Assembly: GCA_002167525.1 (NCBI GenBank)
Contig: NHDV01000001.1
Span: forward strand, 1 to 7,913
Direction: 5' to 3'
From: Flavobacteriaceae bacterium TMED68
Lineage (GTDB): Bacteria > Bacteroidota > Bacteroidia > Flavobacteriales > Flavobacteriaceae
Length of the DNA stretch: 7,913 nucleotides
A program made the translations under genes and the position numbers. Numbering within the stretch: position 1 is the stretch's first letter; the number at the start of each line of letters is the position of its first letter. Below, piece by piece: positions 6,328 to 7,913 of the stretch. The notes under the pieces are model-generated. The model made no database searches and had not been told where the DNA came from. It was given only the letters and a program-made list of their open reading frames with translations.

Positions 6328-7770
6328 TTAAAGCCCTTTATTGTTATTGTTTCTAAATAACGAAAATGGAGTTTTCAGTAAAATCTTCAAATCAAAAGAA
6401 AGAGACCAATTATCTATGTATTCAATATCATATTTATACCAAGTTTCAAAATTAGGGGCGTTTCTGTCTTTAATCTGAAGTAATCCGGTTATGCCTGGAA
6501 GTACATTTAGCCTTCGCATATAATTTACATCATATTTTGAAGTATCCTCCTCAAATAAAGGTCTTGGTCCTACGAGAGACATTTCACCTTTAATTACATT
6601 TACTAATTGAGGGATTTCATCTAAACTAAATTTTCTCAAAAAAGCAGATCCCTTAAGCAACCTAGGGTCATCCTCTATCTTGAATAATATATCATCTCTT
6701 TGGTTCAGGTTTGATAGGTCATTTCTTTTTATATGTGCGTCTTTTTGCATTGTTCTAAACTTGTACATAAGAAATTTTTTACCATGAAGGCCAATTCTTT
6801 CTTGCTTAATTAAAAATGGCTTTCCATCAATAAAAATTATATATAAAGCAATCAATATAAAAAATGGAAAACTGATAATTATTCCCACAATAGATAAAAA
6901 TATATCCATTCCTCTTTTAAGTATGTATTTTGCTCCATATTGAATATCATTATTAAAATAGTTAAGAACATAATCTGATAATTCTTCAGTTCTCTTAATA
7001 AATATTCTTTTAAATTCGATATTTTCTTTTGAGATAAGTAAAACTTTTTTGTTTAGGTTAATTAAAAAGTTAAGTAGTTTGTCATTTATTTCTTTTTCTT
7101 CATTTAAATTTATTACAACTAAATTAATATTTCCCTTTTTATTTTGGTTATTAATTATATCTATAACTTTTTCATGATCTTTATTTACATTAATCTTATT
7201 ATTTCCTACAGAATTTCTTAGTGAAATAATCCTTAATTGTTTAAATATCGAGTCTTGGTCTAAGTTGAATGAGATATAATTCTCTTTTACAGGAGATCTT
7301 CCAAGCAATGATGACAATGTTTCACTATTTCTTAGAGAAACTAAAATAGTAGGCACTATAAAAGTAAACAATATTAAATAAAATCTCGATACAGCATCAA
7401 ATCTAAATATCATCATGAACACGAATAAAGAACTTGTCCATAAAAGATATATAGAAAAAAACTCATCGTAACTTTTATTATTAGTTAAAAAACTTAATTC
7501 ATTTACATATGTATAAAATTTTGTTGAGTAAAGAATGATAAGAAAAACAAATATGAATAAACCTAAAAAGATATCTATCTTAATAAGTGAGTTGGGAATT
7601 ACTGGGTAAAATCTATCCCTGTCTTCAATTAAGTTATAAACTATAAGCTCATATCCATTTGTATAATCTCCAATCAAAAAATTATCAAAATAAAAAACTG
7701 TTAAGAGGGTCAGTAATATCTGTAATATAAGAAACCTGAAAGAATATTTTACTATTTCATTTATTCTCAT
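6328..7770 (-). CDS. Polyprenyl-phosphate sugar-1-phosphate transferase (WbaP-like initiating enzyme)
   Basis: Membrane enzyme of 480 residues that moves a sugar-1-phosphate from a nucleotide sugar to undecaprenyl phosphate, the first step of Wzy-type exopolysaccharide, capsule or O-antigen assembly. Four N-terminal transmembrane helices lie at about 10-28, 66-82, 107-122 and 128-146. A degenerate Rossmann-like domain follows (about 165-265). The catalytic phosphoglycosyltransferase domain starts at about 284 with KRGMDIFLSIVG and a re-entrant helix broken at SFPFF (300-304). Then come KQERIGLHGKKFLMYKFRTM (322-341), RKFSLDEIPQL with the catalytic Asp384-Glu385 pair (379-389), GEMSLVGPRP (395-404), PGITGLLQI (425-433) and a C-terminal amphipathic region. 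Length and architecture are those of the family. Sugar specificity is unknown. The mRNA is probably leaderless: TATTAT lies exactly six bases before the ATG. The stop codon is three bases from the end of tRNA-Lys on the other strand. Confidence 0.96.
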   Translation of the reverse strand: MRINEIVKYSFRFLILQILLTLLTVFYFDNFLIGDYTNGYELIVYNLIEDRDRFYPVIPNSLIKIDIFLGLFIFVFLIILYSTKFYTYVNELSFLTNNKSYDEFFSIYLLWTSSLFVFMMIFRFDAVSRFYLILFTFIVPTILVSLRNSETLSSLLGRSPVKENYISFNLDQDSIFKQLRIISLRNSVGNNKINVNKDHEKVIDIINNQNKKGNINLVVINLNEEKEINDKLLNFLINLNKKVLLISKENIEFKRIFIKRTEELSDYVLNYFNNDIQYGAKYILKRGMDIFLSIVGIIISFPFFILIALYIIFIDGKPFLIKQERIGLHGKKFLMYKFRTMQKDAHIKRNDLSNLNQRDDILFKIEDDPRLLKGSAFLRKFSLDEIPQLVNVIKGEMSLVGPRPLFEEDTSKYDVNYMRRLNVLPGITGLLQIKDRNAPNFETWYKYDIEYIDNWSLSFDLKILLKTPFSLFRNNNNKGL

Positions 7771-7776
7771 ATATCA

Positions 7777-7782
7777 ATAATA
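7777..7782 (-). promoter_or_regulatory. Predicted leaderless -10 box of the sugar transferase gene
   Basis: TATTAT (5 of 6 to consensus) reads on the minus strand six bases before the ATG at 7770, so transcription would start on the A of the ATG. A possible -35, TTCAAA (7803-7798), lies 15 bases upstream. No Shine-Dalgarno sequence is present. The control region is shared with the divergent tRNA-Asp. Confidence 0.42.
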
Positions 7783-7818
7783 TTGTAATAAAATTTATTT
7801 GAACGAGATAAATTACGT

Positions 7819-7824
7819 TATAAT
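7819..7824 (+). promoter_or_regulatory. Predicted -10 box of tRNA-Asp
   Basis: A perfect TATAAT ends 10 bases before the first base of tRNA-Asp, so the leader would be only about four bases. The best -35, TTGAAC (7799-7804), is at a short 14-base spacing and overlaps the -35 candidate of the divergent sugar transferase gene. Confidence 0.5.
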
Positions 7825-7834
7825 TTTAGTTCAT

Positions 7835-7909
7835 GGGGGCGTGGTAAAGTCTGGAGTTTACGCCTGCCTGTCACGCAGGAGGTCGCGGGTTCGAATCCCG
7901 TCGTCCCCG
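7835..7909 (+). tRNA. tRNA-Asp (anticodon GUC)
   Basis: A complete cloverleaf of 75 nt. The acceptor stem is GGGGGCG/CGTCCCC with one G-U pair. The D stem is GTAA/TTAC with loop AGTCTGGAGT, so base 21 is T instead of the usual A. The anticodon stem CCTGC/GCAGG is perfect, with loop CTGTCAC giving anticodon GTC. The T stem is GCGGG/CCCGT, the loop TTCGAAT, and the discriminator is G73 as usual for tRNA-Asp. CCA is not encoded (CAA follows). The gene is divergent from the sugar transferase gene. Confidence 0.97.
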
Positions 7910-7913
7910 CAAG

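Noticed and set aside
5989..6340. Intrinsic terminators after the oxygenase, the 67-residue and the sugar-transferase genes
   Set aside because: T-rich runs occur, but none follows a GC-rich hairpin; the only strong stems belong to tRNA-Lys itself.
1526..7909. Integrative element with att sites at the tRNA genes
   Set aside because: No integrase gene, no repeated tRNA 3' segment and no direct repeats at the expected borders were seen in the window.
1..7913. CRISPR array, insertion sequence, riboswitch or toxin-antitoxin pair
   Set aside because: No regularly spaced repeats, transposase motifs or structured leader were found on either strand, and gaps between genes are too short.

Overview
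The window is very AT-rich: sampled 60-base rows of the glycan genes run at about 17-37% G+C, and the three tRNA genes are far richer. It holds eight protein genes and three tRNA genes with almost no spare DNA. The host looks like a streamlined bacterium. The combination of an MpaB/DUF2236-type oxygenase (abundant in Actinobacteria), tRNA genes without encoded CCA, very small gaps and apparently leaderless promoters fits a low-GC marine actinobacterium such as the Actinomarinales. This is an inference from gene content, not a proof.

Left part (1-1599). The 5' part of argS (minus strand, running off the left edge) starts directly after the stop of a WecG/TagA/CpsF-type (GT26) glycosyltransferase gene, TAA|ATG with no gap. 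On the plus strand tRNA-Arg(UCG) fills the space between this gene and the next one.

Middle (1601-5044). Three overlapping minus-strand genes form a tight surface-polysaccharide operon. In transcription order they are a small single-pass membrane protein of unknown function, a large O-antigen polymerase/ligase-like (Wzy/WaaL-like) membrane protein, and a GT4 glycosyltransferase. The junctions are an ATGA overlap and a 14-base overlap.

Plus-strand insert (5147-6325). Divergent from that operon lie a DUF2236/MpaB-family oxygenase gene, a 67-residue helical protein starting at GTG, and tRNA-Lys(UUU).

Right part (6328-7913). A minus-strand polyprenyl-phosphate sugar-1-phosphate transferase (WbaP-like) would start glycan assembly on the lipid carrier. 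It is divergent from tRNA-Asp(GUC).

Together the minus-strand genes give an initiating transferase, two glycosyltransferases and a polymerase/ligase, the core of a Wzy-type surface-polysaccharide pathway. No flippase, chain-length regulator or exporter is in the window. All three tRNA genes are on the plus strand, opposite to the glycan genes, and two of them abut glycan-gene stop codons tail to tail. No integrase, insertion sequence, CRISPR array, riboswitch or convincing intrinsic terminator was seen, and no stretch of 300 bases lacks a gene.
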